NCBI GenBank assembly: GCA_938003575.1
Contig: CALKYG010000041.1
Coordinates: forward strand, 1 to 25,807
Reading direction: 5' to 3'
DNA length: 25,807 nt
DNA from: an uncultured Alphaproteobacteria bacterium
Lineage (GTDB): Bacteria; Pseudomonadota; Alphaproteobacteria; Caulobacterales; Parvularculaceae
This document shows, piece after piece, positions 1 through 8,066 of the stretch. The notes beneath the pieces were generated by a model. The model did no database searches. It was not told the origin of the DNA and saw only the letters and a list, made by a program, of their open reading frames with translations. Within the stretch, counting starts at the first letter, position 1, and every line of letters starts with the position of its first letter. The position numbers and the translations under genes were made by a program.

Positions 1-1006
1 TCACCAGCGCCTTCATGATCGCCTTTTGCACATGCAGGCGGTTTTCCGCTTCCTGATAGGCGATGCAGTTCGGGCCGTCGAAGACATCGTCCGTCATTTT
101 CACATTCCGGCGCATCGGCAGGCAGTGCGAAACGAGCGCATCGTTTGTCATCGACATTTTCTTGCGATCGACAATGAAACGCCTGTTGGCGTCGCGAATC
201 CTCTTTTCCGCTTCCCATTTTCCGAAATAGGGCAGCGCCCCCCAGCTCTTGCAATAAACGACTTCGGCGTCCTTGTAGGCTTCGTCGACATCGTGCGTGA
301 CCGTGAGCTTGCGGCCGTTGGCGCGGCAATCCTTTGCCGCTTGCGTCATATAGCGCTCGTCGAGAACATAGTCCGGCGTCGGGCAGAGCAGCGTCACGTC
401 CATGCCGAACTTCGCCGCGATCATCAGCGCGGAATTGGCGACCGCCGTATTGAGCGGCTTTGGATGATACGTCCAGGTCAGGACGTATTTCTTGCCGTCG
501 AGTCCGCCCCGGCCTTCAAGCTCGAACCGCTCTTTCAACGCAAGTATATGGGCAAGCTCCTGACACGGATGTGTGATTGTCTCCATGTTGATTACGGGAA
601 CGTCAGAATATTTCGCAAACGCGTTGAGGACCTTGTCCTTGCGGTCCTCATTCCAGTCGACGAACTTCGGAAACGCCCTGACCCCGATCATGTCGCAATA
701 GCGCGACAAAACTGTCGCAGCTTCCTTCACATGCTCTTCGGCCTCGCCGTCCATCACGACGCCGTCCTCAAACTCGAGCGGCCACATGCCGCCCGACGGC
801 GACAGCGTCACCGCATGACCGCCAAGCTGGTTTACGCCGATGTCGAAGGACGTGCGCGTCCGCAGCGAATTGTTGAGGAAAAGCAGCGCGACAGACTTGT
901 TCTTCAGCGCATCGCCGAAAGGCGCAGCCCTCATGGCGCGGGCGTCGGCAAGCATGGCTTCAATCTCAGCGCGCGTCCAGTCGGCTGTGTTCAGGAAATG
1001 TCTCAT
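1..1006 (-). CDS. argF': N-acetylornithine carbamoyltransferase, C-terminal end cut by window edge
   Basis: Transfers the carbamoyl group of carbamoyl phosphate to N-acetylornithine, giving N-acetylcitrulline, in a cytoplasmic arginine pathway that keeps intermediates acetylated. The 335 visible codons match my memory of the 339-aa Xanthomonas enzyme almost throughout. The carbamoyl-phosphate loop is SLRTRTS (residues 47-53). The conserved stretches KFVDW, NMETITHPCQELAH, TWTYHPKPLNTAVANSA and HCLPMRRNVK are all present. Glu90 in DGEAEEH aligns with Glu92 of the Xanthomonas enzyme, where the succinylornithine enzyme of Bacteroides has proline, so acetylornithine is the likelier substrate. The lysine of RRNVK corresponds to the carboxylated active-site lysine. 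ATG 1006 is preceded by GAGGAG at a 5-base spacing. Only the last few residues are missing. The gene diverges from pepN. Confidence 0.93.
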   Translation of the reverse strand, partial: MRHFLNTADWTRAEIEAMLADARAMRAAPFGDALKNKSVALLFLNNSLRTRTSFDIGVNQLGGHAVTLSPSGGMWPLEFEDGVVMDGEAEEHVKEAATVLSRYCDMIGVRAFPKFVDWNEDRKDKVLNAFAKYSDVPVINMETITHPCQELAHILALKERFELEGRGGLDGKKYVLTWTYHPKPLNTAVANSALMIAAKFGMDVTLLCPTPDYVLDERYMTQAAKDCRANGRKLTVTHDVDEAYKDAEVVYCKSWGALPYFGKWEAEKRIRDANRRFIVDRKKMSMTNDALVSHCLPMRRNVKMTDDVFDGPNCIAYQEAENRLHVQKAIMKALV

Positions 1007-1008
1007 GT

Positions 1009-1027
1009 CGGCTCCTCGACGGAGCCG
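1009..1027 (-). promoter_or_regulatory. Hairpin enclosing the argF' ribosome binding site
   Basis: In the argF' leader a perfect 7-bp stem (CGGCUCC / GGAGCCG) with a 5-base loop ends 2 bases before the ATG at 1006. The GGAG core of the ribosome binding site lies in the 3' arm, so the folded RNA would hide it. The stem is seen directly; a regulatory role is inference. Confidence 0.4.
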
Positions 1028-1139
1028 TGACATTTAAGGCGGACGGCCCTGAAAACCAAGAATTTTCATGACCGCGCCGCCGGCCTTTACTTCGCTGCGC
1101 CCAAAGCCCAATTGTCTCGCCGCCGCAGAGGAAAATACC

Positions 1140-3788
1140 ATGAGCGACATTGCGACAGAGCCGCCCCGTCCCGACGCCGACGCTGCTGCGCCGAAGACGA
1201 TCCGTCTCGCCGATTACAAGGCGCTCGATTTCCGGATCGACCATGTCGATCTTTCCTTTTTTCTCGATCCGAAGCGGACAATCGTCAAATCGAGGCTGGC
1301 GATCCGGCGGGCTGAGGGCGCAACCCCCGGGGCGCCGCTCGTCCTCGACGGCGAGAACCTTGAGCTTCTCAAGATCGCGATCGATGAAGATCGCGTCCCG
1401 GACGCCGGTTACCGGCTGACCGACAAGGCGCTGACGATCCTTCATCCGCCGGCGGCGTTCACGCTCGACATTGAAACCGTCTGCTCGCCGGAGGCCAACA
1501 CCGCCCTTTCCGGCCTTTACATCTCGAATGGAATGTTTTGCACGCAATGCGAGGCCGAAGGATTCCGCCGCATCACCTATTTCCCGGACCGGCCGGACTG
1601 TCTGTCCAAATTCACGGTGCGGATCGAGGCGGACAAGGCCGCCTGTCCGGTGCTCTTGTCGAACGGCAACAAGCTCGCTGAAGGCGATCTGCCGGGCGGA
1701 CGGCACTTTGTCCAGTGGACCGACCCGCACCCCAAGCCCTCCTATCTTTTCGCGCTCGTCGGAGGCGACCTCGTCGCCGCCGAGGACGCTTTCATCACTC
1801 GGTCGGGACGTAAGGTCGCACTCAAGGTTTTCGTGCAGGCGAAGAACATTGATAAATGCGGCTATACGCTCGATTCGCTGAAGCGGGCGATGAAGTGGGA
1901 TGAAGACGTCTTCGGCCGCGAATACGATCTCGACATTTTCATGATCGTCGCTGTCGACCATTTCAATTTCGGCGCGATGGAGAACAAGGGCCTCAACATC
2001 TTCAACTCGGCTTATGTGCTCGCCTCCCCCGAGACGGCGACGGACGCCGATTATGAGGCGATCGAGTCAATCGTCGCGCACGAATATTTCCACAACTGGT
2101 CAGGCAACCGCGTCACCTGCCGTGACTGGTTCCAGCTCTGCCTGAAGGAGGGCTTTACGGTTTTTCGCGATCAGGAATTTTCCGCCGACATGCGCTCGCG
2201 CGCGGTCCAGCGCATCAAGGATGTCCGTCGTCTTTGGGCGCAGCAGTTTCCGGAAGATTCAGGCCCCCTCGCCCATCCGGTGCGTCCCGAAAGCTACATC
2301 ACCATCGATAATTTCTACACCGCCACCGTCTATGAAAAAGGCGCCGAGCTTTGCCGGATGATCAAAACGATCCTCGGCTCGGAAAAATTCCGCAAGGGAT
2401 GCGATCTCTATTTTTCGCGGCATGACGGCGAAGCGGCGACGGTTGAGGACTTCGTCAAGGCGATGGAAGACGCCGGCGGCGACGATCTTTCGCAGTTCCG
2501 CCGCTGGTATTCCGACGCCGGAACGCCCGCCGTCAAAGTGAACGAGAAGTTTGACAGCGCCGGCGCCTATTCGCTGACGCTGTCCCAGTCGACCAGGCCG
2601 ACGCCCGGACAGAATGAGAAGCCGCCGCGCGACATCCCCCTTTCCTTCGCGCTGATCGGTTCGCGATCAGGCGAGGTGCTTGAGAGCGGTCTCATTCGCC
2701 TGAGGCAGTCGGAATACGGCAGCAAATTCGGCCCTTATCGCGAGCGGCCGATCGCATCACTCGTGCGCGGCTATTCAGCGCCGGTCACCGTCGACCAGCC
2801 GCTCAGTCTTGACGACCGGCTGACGATCGCGAGGTCGGAAACCGATCTTTTCAGCCGCTGGTCGGCGACCGAAGCGCTTTGGCGCGATGTTGCGCTTGCT
2901 TTCGCAGGGCAGCTCGAAATGGCCGATCCCGAGCGCGCGCTGTCGAGATTCGCCGAAGCGCTCGGAAAAAGCCTTGAAAGCGCGCGCGGCGATCCGGCCT
3001 TCGCCGCCGAATTGCTGAAGGCGCCAAGCGACGCGGAACTGGCGCAGCATGCGCGCGTCATCGATCCCGGGCGCATCGCAGCAGCGCGCAAGCGCGTTCG
3101 CGAGTCCGTCGCGAAAACGCTGAAGGAGCAATTGTCCGCCGTTTACCGCGATCTTTCTACGAATAAGCCGTTTGATCCGTCGGCGGCGGAAGCCGGCCGC
3201 CGCACGCTCCGTAACGCCGCCTTGTCGCTTCTTGTCGCCGCCGGAGAATATCGCCTCGCGGAGGAGCAGGCGCAGTCCGCATCGAACATGACGGATGAAG
3301 CCGCAGCAACTGCGGCGCTCGCCATGTCGCATGCGCCGCAGCGCGATGCGGCGCTCGACCGGTTCTACATGAAATGGCGGGGCGACATGCTGGTCACGAA
3401 CAAATGGCTGGCGTGGCGCGCGATGGCGCCCGCCGACCGGGCGCTGGACGAGGTTCGCGCCCTGATGAGTCATGAGGCGTTTGACATCAAGACGCCCAAC
3501 AAGGTGCGTTCGCTCATCGGCGCCTTTGTCGCGCAGAACCTTGAAGGCTTCCATCGCGCCGACGGCGAGGGATACAGGTTCTTCGCGGATCAGCTTCTCG
3601 CCATCGACCGGATCAATCCGCAGCTCGCCGCGCGCCTTACGACCGCGCTCGAAAACTGGAGGCGTCTTGAGCCGGCGAGGCGGCGGCTCGCCCAGGCGGC
3701 GCTGAAGCGCGTCGCGGAATCCAAAGCAATATCAGACAACCTTTTCGAGATGACGGCGCGGCTTGCGGGCGAGGAAAGAGCCGCCTGA
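1140..3788 (+). CDS. pepN: Aminopeptidase N (M1 family zinc metallopeptidase)
   Basis: Cytoplasmic zinc aminopeptidase that removes N-terminal residues from peptides. The 882-aa product is close to the usual length of bacterial PepN. The substrate-binding GAMEN motif lies at residues 278-282. The zinc site HEYFH is at 314-318, with the third ligand Glu337 in LKEGFTVF, giving the HEXXH-X18-E spacing of the family. No signal peptide is seen. An in-frame ATG at 1068 would add 24 residues, but ATG 1140 is preceded by AGAGG at a good distance and gives the normal N-terminus, so it was chosen. It is divergent from argF' (133-base gap) and followed after 122 bases by a sensor kinase on the same strand. 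Confidence 0.96.
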   Translation: MSDIATEPPRPDADAAAPKTIRLADYKALDFRIDHVDLSFFLDPKRTIVKSRLAIRRAEGATPGAPLVLDGENLELLKIAIDEDRVPDAGYRLTDKALTILHPPAAFTLDIETVCSPEANTALSGLYISNGMFCTQCEAEGFRRITYFPDRPDCLSKFTVRIEADKAACPVLLSNGNKLAEGDLPGGRHFVQWTDPHPKPSYLFALVGGDLVAAEDAFITRSGRKVALKVFVQAKNIDKCGYTLDSLKRAMKWDEDVFGREYDLDIFMIVAVDHFNFGAMENKGLNIFNSAYVLASPETATDADYEAIESIVAHEYFHNWSGNRVTCRDWFQLCLKEGFTVFRDQEFSADMRSRAVQRIKDVRRLWAQQFPEDSGPLAHPVRPESYITIDNFYTATVYEKGAELCRMIKTILGSEKFRKGCDLYFSRHDGEAATVEDFVKAMEDAGGDDLSQFRRWYSDAGTPAVKVNEKFDSAGAYSLTLSQSTRPTPGQNEKPPRDIPLSFALIGSRSGEVLESGLIRLRQSEYGSKFGPYRERPIASLVRGYSAPVTVDQPLSLDDRLTIARSETDLFSRWSATEALWRDVALAFAGQLEMADPERALSRFAEALGKSLESARGDPAFAAELLKAPSDAELAQHARVIDPGRIAAARKRVRESVAKTLKEQLSAVYRDLSTNKPFDPSAAEAGRRTLRNAALSLLVAAGEYRLAEEQAQSASNMTDEAAATAALAMSHAPQRDAALDRFYMKWRGDMLVTNKWLAWRAMAPADRALDEVRALMSHEAFDIKTPNKVRSLIGAFVAQNLEGFHRADGEGYRFFADQLLAIDRINPQLAARLTTALENWRRLEPARRRLAQAALKRVAESKAISDNLFEMTARLAGEERAA

Positions 3789-3841
3789 TTCGCAGGTGAC
3801 AGCCGGGCCGAAACAGGAATAGTTTCCAATTCGTAAACAAG

Positions 3842-3858
3842 CGCCGCTTGCCGCGGCG
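3842..3858 (+). terminator. Possible weak hairpin terminator after pepN
   Basis: A perfect 6-bp stem (CGCCGC / GCGGCG) with loop TTGCC is followed by TTTGCGG, then T-rich sequence from about 3875. It lies in the 122-base gap between pepN and the kinase gene. The T tract does not directly follow the stem, so termination is uncertain; 6-bp GC stems are common in DNA of this composition. Confidence 0.25.
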
Positions 3859-3910
3859 TTTGCGGCGTGATCCCTTGATTTGTTTTGATTTTCGGCGGCG
3901 AAGGCGATTG

Positions 3911-6142
3911 ATGAGGTCGGACCAGAAAGGCCAGGGCGCAAATGCCGCCGCAGCAACGGCTTTGTCGCCGCGCCGGCTGATTGCGCTGACCGGCCTGCTC
4001 ATCGTCGCGATGGTCTTTCTTTTCGTCGGGAAGATCGGCGAGGAGGATGCTTCACGCCGCACGGAAACAGCGCTTCGGGTCGAAAAAGCTGCGAGTGAAT
4101 GCGCCGGCGCCGCCAACATTGCACTGATGACCGGCGATCCGGTGCGCAAGTCGATCATCGCCTGTGCGCCGGGGGGGCTCGCGGCCGTCTATCACGTGTC
4201 GGCGACGGGGGACATCCTTGCATCGAGCGGCGCCGTCAAATCAGCGCAAGTCGAGAAGGCGGATGCGAGCGGACTTCCGCTCGCGTCACGAGGCTCGGCG
4301 ACGGCTGCATTGAAAACCGGCAAGGCGTTTGTCGCTTGGCGTCTGCTCGACAACGGCGACGCCGTGCTCGTCGCGTCTCCTGAAGCCGACATTTACGGAC
4401 GAACGCCCGCCTGGATTTTCTACGCGCTCCTGCTCGCCGCTTTTACGGCGGCGATCTCATCCCTGATGGCGGCGTTCCTTCGCCAGTCGCAAGCGTCAGC
4501 CGCCGCATCGGACGCCATCGCCGCCCTGCAAACGACGCAGGCCGCGCTCGCCGCAGGCCGGGCGGGTTCCTGGACTTTCGACCCCAAGGAGCGCACCGTC
4601 ACGATTTCAGGCGCCTTTCTTGAAGCGGTCGGGCTCGGCGCGCGCGATCGCACCTTCACGATGCGGGAGATTTCCGCGCTCGTTCATCCGGAGGATTTGC
4701 GCGGCGCGCTCGCCGTGATCACCGGCGATACGAGCGGGATCACCGAGACGCCGGTGCGTCTGCGGCAGGCCGCCGGCGGCTGGACGCGAACCTATTTCCG
4801 AACATCGAGCGAGGCGACGCGCTTCCATCGCTCCGGCGCCGCATTCGACATGACGGGATCGAAGTCTTCCAGCCCGACGGCGGCGATCGCGGAAACGCGC
4901 CTCAAGGACGCGATCGAAAGCATTCCGGAAGCATTCATCCTCTGGGATGGAAACGGCCGGCTCGCCGCCTGGAACCGCAGGTTCGCCGCAATCTTCCGGC
5001 TTGACGCGGGCGAAATTCGGCCGGGGCTGACCGCCGCCGAGATCGCGGCGCTCGCCCCCGCGCGCGGCGACATCATCGAAAAATACTTCGCACCCGACGC
5101 GCCGATCGACGATCAGAGCATCGAGGTCGAATTGCCGAAGGACCGCTGGCTGCATATCGCGCGCCGGCGCACCGCCGAAGGCGGCCTTGTCTGCATCGCG
5201 TCAAACGCGACCGAGGCGAGGCGCCGCGCCCGCGCGCAGAAAAAGAAAGAGAGAGAACTCGAGGCGACAGTCAGCGATCTTGAAGCGTCGAGGCGCGAGC
5301 TGACAGACACCATGCATAAATACGAGCTTGAAAAGCGCCGGGCGGAAGAAGCGAGCCGGTCGAAAAGCGAATTCCTCGCCAATATGAGTCACGAGCTGAG
5401 GACGCCTCTCAACGCCATCAACGGCTTTTCAGAGATCATGCAGTCGGAGCTGTACGGCCCGCTCGGCGACGCGAAATACAGGGAGTATGTCTGCGATATC
5501 CTTTCCAGCGGCCAGCATCTGCTTGAACTCATCGACGACATTCTCGACATGTCGCGCATCGAGGCAGGCAAGCTTCAGCTTGAGCCGCGGCGCGTCGAGC
5601 TTGAGCGCATTCTAGAAGAGTGTTCGCGCATCGTCGCCAAGCGCGCCGCCGACGCCGGGGTCGCGCTGACCGCTTCTGTCGCGCATGCGCCGGCCGTTTT
5701 CGCAGACCCGCGCGCCGTCAAGCAGGTGACGCTGAACCTTCTGTCAAACGCGATCAAGTTCACGCCCGCGGGCGGCGAGGTGACGCTCACCGCCGAGGCC
5801 GACCTTGACGGCGTCACCATAATCGTCGCCGACAACGGCGCCGGAATTTCAAAAGAGAATCTCGTCCGGCTCGGCGCGCCGTTTGAACTGGTCGAAGATC
5901 ATTTCTCCAAGACGCGCAAGGGGTCGGGTCTCGGCCTCGCCCTGTCGAAGTCGCTCATGGAGATGCAGGGCGGCATTCTCGCCATCGCAAGCCAGCCTGG
6001 ACGGGGAACGGTCGCCTGCGCCGCCTTTCCGCGCCGGCGCGACGCGCGCGTTCGCCTGCCGCAGTTCGTGAGAAACGACGCACACCTGCTTACGGCGTCC
6101 GCACCACCGACGTCGCCGTCTCATATCGAAGCGGCGGAATAG
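3911..6142 (+). CDS. Membrane PAS sensor histidine kinase, PleC/PdhS type
   Basis: Inner-membrane histidine kinase of 743 aa. Membrane segments lie at about residues 24-40 and 168-190. They enclose a roughly 125-residue periplasmic part with two cysteines (64 and 85) that could form a disulfide. Two PAS-like regions follow (about 205-310 and 325-435; the second reads AIESIPEAFILWDGNGRLAAWN), then a coiled stretch. The phosphoacceptor is His494 in NMSHELRTPLNAINGFSEIM. The ATPase domain has N box NLLSNAIKFTP, DNGAGI and GSGLGLALS. The second PAS and the long HisKA signature resemble PleC/PdhS kinases that act on DivK in alphaproteobacterial cell-cycle control; that role is inferred. ATG 3911 has GAAGG six bases upstream, while an in-frame start at 3848 lacks support. 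No response regulator is adjacent. Confidence 0.85.
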   Translation: MRSDQKGQGANAAAATALSPRRLIALTGLLIVAMVFLFVGKIGEEDASRRTETALRVEKAASECAGAANIALMTGDPVRKSIIACAPGGLAAVYHVSATGDILASSGAVKSAQVEKADASGLPLASRGSATAALKTGKAFVAWRLLDNGDAVLVASPEADIYGRTPAWIFYALLLAAFTAAISSLMAAFLRQSQASAAASDAIAALQTTQAALAAGRAGSWTFDPKERTVTISGAFLEAVGLGARDRTFTMREISALVHPEDLRGALAVITGDTSGITETPVRLRQAAGGWTRTYFRTSSEATRFHRSGAAFDMTGSKSSSPTAAIAETRLKDAIESIPEAFILWDGNGRLAAWNRRFAAIFRLDAGEIRPGLTAAEIAALAPARGDIIEKYFAPDAPIDDQSIEVELPKDRWLHIARRRTAEGGLVCIASNATEARRRARAQKKKERELEATVSDLEASRRELTDTMHKYELEKRRAEEASRSKSEFLANMSHELRTPLNAINGFSEIMQSELYGPLGDAKYREYVCDILSSGQHLLELIDDILDMSRIEAGKLQLEPRRVELERILEECSRIVAKRAADAGVALTASVAHAPAVFADPRAVKQVTLNLLSNAIKFTPAGGEVTLTAEADLDGVTIIVADNGAGISKENLVRLGAPFELVEDHFSKTRKGSGLGLALSKSLMEMQGGILAIASQPGRGTVACAAFPRRRDARVRLPQFVRNDAHLLTASAPPTSPSHIEAAE

Positions 6143-6145
6143 CTG

Positions 6146-6646
6146 CTATTCAGCAGGCGGAGCGTCAGGCGGCGGAGGAGCAGACCGGCCGTGTCTGCGC
6201 TTGTGGTGCGGTCTGCGCTTCTCGATATGGCGGGCGAGCGCCTTGCGGTCTTCGACAGAAAGACCTTCCGCCGCCTCGGCAATGAGCTTGATGAGAGACG
6301 AGCGTCCCGAGCGGTCCATTGCGTCAGCCTTTGCGGCGATCGCATCAGCGGCGGCCCGGTCGAATTCGTCAGCGCTGAGCACATCGATGAATTCACGGTG
6401 GAGCGCCTTCATTTCGCGATACGCCTCCCTTCCCTCCGCCCGGTGCGCGATGAACGCGCGCTTCAGGCTCTCGCGCGCCGCCGGCGGCAGGTCCGAAAAT
6501 TCATGCGCGTCGCCGTGCCGGAACGCCGATAAACGGTCTCCGCCGCGATAATTCTCTCCGCCCACGAACCGTCCGGCGACGAACCCGCCGAGAAAGACGT
6601 TCGCAGCCAGAGACAGAGCCAGCGCGACGATTATTCCTCTGCCCAC
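6146..6646 (-). CDS. Periplasmic metal-sensor/Spy-like protein (Metal_resist, CnrX-like)
   Basis: A 166-aa protein with one N-terminal membrane segment (about residues 5-25) and a helical periplasmic part rich in charged residues. This matches the Metal_resist/CpxP-Spy fold group that includes CnrX, which senses cobalt and nickel and controls an anti-sigma factor. Histidines are scattered through it, and the C-terminus is a basic, His-rich, Pro-rich tail (HIEKRRPHHKRRHGR). It is the last gene of a four-gene set: EF-hand protein, sigma, anti-sigma, this gene. Its start overlaps the anti-sigma gene by 16 bases, which implies translational coupling. Role by analogy: the periplasmic input that frees the sigma factor. 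The ligand cannot be read from sequence. It converges with the PleC-like gene, the two stop codons lying 3 bases apart. Confidence 0.78.
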   Translation of the reverse strand: MGRGIIVALALSLAANVFLGGFVAGRFVGGENYRGGDRLSAFRHGDAHEFSDLPPAARESLKRAFIAHRAEGREAYREMKALHREFIDVLSADEFDRAAADAIAAKADAMDRSGRSSLIKLIAEAAEGLSVEDRKALARHIEKRRPHHKRRHGRSAPPPPDAPPAE

Positions 6647-7017
6647 AGATCACTCTCCTCCGCCAGCGAAAACGATTGATCGAACGCCGAGGCGATCTCG
6701 GCGTACGCGGCGGCCTCGCTGGCGGGAACGGCGGCCCCCGTTGCGAATCCGGCGGCGCAGACGCCGCCAAGCAACGCCGCTGCGGCCATCGGCCGCGAAA
6801 GCGCGCGCCAGCCGATGGCGTCGGCGATGAGCGACAGCGACAGCCGGGCGCGCCGGCGCCTCTGAACGTCGTCAAAGGACTGCATCAGCATGGCCTTGAA
6901 TTCCATGCCAGGAACAGCGGCGTGGCCGCGCGACTGGCGGAAGACGCCGTCGATCAGATTGTCGAGCGGATCGGCGCCGGGCGCCGGTCTGTCCGGATTT
7001 TTCCTGCGGTCGTTCAT
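6631..7017 (-). CDS. Single-pass membrane anti-sigma factor candidate (CnrY-like)
   Basis: A 128-aa protein with a charged cytoplasmic N-terminal part of about 75 residues. One membrane segment follows (about 78-98, Ala/Gly-rich), then an acidic periplasmic tail of about 30 residues ending LAEESDLWAEE. There are no cysteines, so it is not a zinc-binding ZAS anti-sigma factor. Its ATG overlaps the sigma stop codon (ATGA), and its own end overlaps the CnrX-like gene. Position between an ECF sigma gene and a Metal_resist gene, small size and topology match the CnrY arrangement. I recognise no anti-sigma domain signature with certainty; the assignment rests mainly on context. Confidence 0.7.
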   Translation of the reverse strand: MNDRRKNPDRPAPGADPLDNLIDGVFRQSRGHAAVPGMEFKAMLMQSFDDVQRRRRARLSLSLIADAIGWRALSRPMAAAALLGGVCAAGFATGAAVPASEAAAYAEIASAFDQSFSLAEESDLWAEE

Positions 7018-7586
7018 TCGACGCTCTCCAGCAGTTCGTCGCGCAAATCCGCAAGCGCGTCTTTCAGGCTGCGGCGCGCGCGCGCAAGCAGGGATTCAAC
7101 CGCATCGACGCTCATCGACATTGTCTCTGCAATTTCGATATTCGTCAGTTCCTGATAGTGACGAAGCGTCATCGCGATCCTCTGGTTGTCCGGAAGTCGC
7201 GACAAAGCGCTTTCAACCAGTCTCGCGCGGTCGTCGCCCGAAAGGCGGCCTTCGGCGGACGGCGCATCGTCGATGCGATCGCCGGCGGCTTCCTCCGGCG
7301 CTTCGCGCCGGCTTGCGCGATGCCGGTCGCGGCAAGCATTGGTCGCGACCCGATAAAGCCATGTCGACAGGCTTGCGCCATTCGGCCGCCATCGCGCCGA
7401 TCCTTCCCAGAGCTTGAGAAAGGTTTCCTGTGCGGCGTCTTCAGCTGCGGCCCTGTTTTTGAGGAGGTGCAGGCAAAGCGAAAGGACGCGCGGCGAATGC
7501 CGCGTGATGAGCACCGACGCGGCGAGCCGGTCGCCCCGGCCCGCGCGCGCGATGAGAACGTCATCGCTTTCCTCATCGTCCTGCAA
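7014..7586 (-). CDS. ECF-type RNA polymerase sigma-70 family factor
   Basis: A 190-aa sigma factor with the two ECF domains. Region 2 spans about residues 10-85 (AAEDAAQETFLKLWE, then STWLYRVATNACRDRHR). Region 4 spans about 125-180 (LSRLPDNQRIAMTLRHYQELTNIEIAETM, then VDAVESLLARARRSLKD, the helix-turn-helix). No extra C-terminal domain is seen. The only start giving a full region 2 is TTG at 7586; no in-frame ATG or GTG lies nearby, and the ribosome binding site is poor (GGAG about 15 bases upstream). Expression may therefore depend on coupling to the EF-hand gene, which ends 27 bases upstream. The stop overlaps the anti-sigma start by 4 bases. Target promoters are unknown. Confidence 0.92.
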   Translation of the reverse strand: MQDDEESDDVLIARAGRGDRLAASVLITRHSPRVLSLCLHLLKNRAAAEDAAQETFLKLWEGSARWRPNGASLSTWLYRVATNACRDRHRASRREAPEEAAGDRIDDAPSAEGRLSGDDRARLVESALSRLPDNQRIAMTLRHYQELTNIEIAETMSMSVDAVESLLARARRSLKDALADLRDELLESVE

Positions 7587-7613
7587 TCGGTCGTCCGCTC
7601 GCTCCGGCCAAGC

Positions 7614-8021
7614 CTAGTGATGCTTTCGCCAGCCGCCGCGATGGTCGCCCATTTCCTCCTCGGTGAGCAAGCCGTCGCCGTCCTTGTCCATTTCGCTGAA
7701 TCGGTCGCGCGCGGCGTCTTCAAACTCGCGCCGGCTCACTTTCCCGTCATTATTGGCGTCGGGGAAACGGCGGGCCTTATGCTCGGCCATCCGCGATTCG
7801 TGGAACGATTTCATTTCATCCTTGGTGATGAACCCGTCGCCGTCCTTGTCGGCCTCGCCGATGAACTGCTTGTGACGGGCGTCGAGTTCGGAGACCGCGA
7901 CTTTGCCGTCGCCGTCTTTATCAAACCGGGAGAAATGGTCGCCCTTAGGCCCTTTCGCGTTCGCCGCCGCGCCGATCGCCGAAGCGCCGAGAATCGCGGC
8001 GAGAATAATCGTTTTTTTCAT
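7614..8021 (-). CDS. Secreted four-EF-hand calcium-binding protein
   Basis: A 135-aa exported protein. It has a signal peptide at residues 1-22 (MKKTIILAAILGASAIGAAANA). Four EF-hand loops follow: DKDGDGKVAVSE, DKDGDGFITKDE, DANNDGKVSRRE and DKDGDGLLTEEE, each with acidic residues at the calcium-ligand positions. The C-terminus is basic and His-containing (GGWRKHH). ATG 8021 has AAGGAG 8 bases upstream and begins the signal peptide directly; an in-frame start at 8048 would add nine residues before it and is less likely. It is first in the series EF-hand, sigma, anti-sigma, CnrX-like and sits 45 bases after the GcvT-like gene. A role as periplasmic calcium sensor or buffer feeding the sigma module is inferred. 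Confidence 0.9.
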   Translation of the reverse strand: MKKTIILAAILGASAIGAAANAKGPKGDHFSRFDKDGDGKVAVSELDARHKQFIGEADKDGDGFITKDEMKSFHESRMAEHKARRFPDANNDGKVSRREFEDAARDRFSEMDKDGDGLLTEEEMGDHRGGWRKHH

Positions 8022-8066
8022 CAGGCATGCTCCTTCAAGGCTTGTCATTCATCGCCCTCTGAAGCG

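Noticed and set aside
26..1030. 334-codon plus-strand open frame
   Set aside because: It is antisense to argF', whose minus-strand translation matches a known enzyme throughout; the plus-strand product has no recognisable domain and an Arg/His-rich composition typical of GC-rich antisense frames.
966..1961. 331-codon minus-strand open frame opposite pepN
   Set aside because: It covers pepN sequence that encodes conserved M1 peptidase domains; no family features in the antisense product.
6138..6150. Palindrome AATAGC-T-GCTATT between convergent genes as a two-way terminator
   Set aside because: The one-base centre cannot form a usable loop; the symmetry arises because both genes end in GAA TAG C and their stops lie 3 bases apart.
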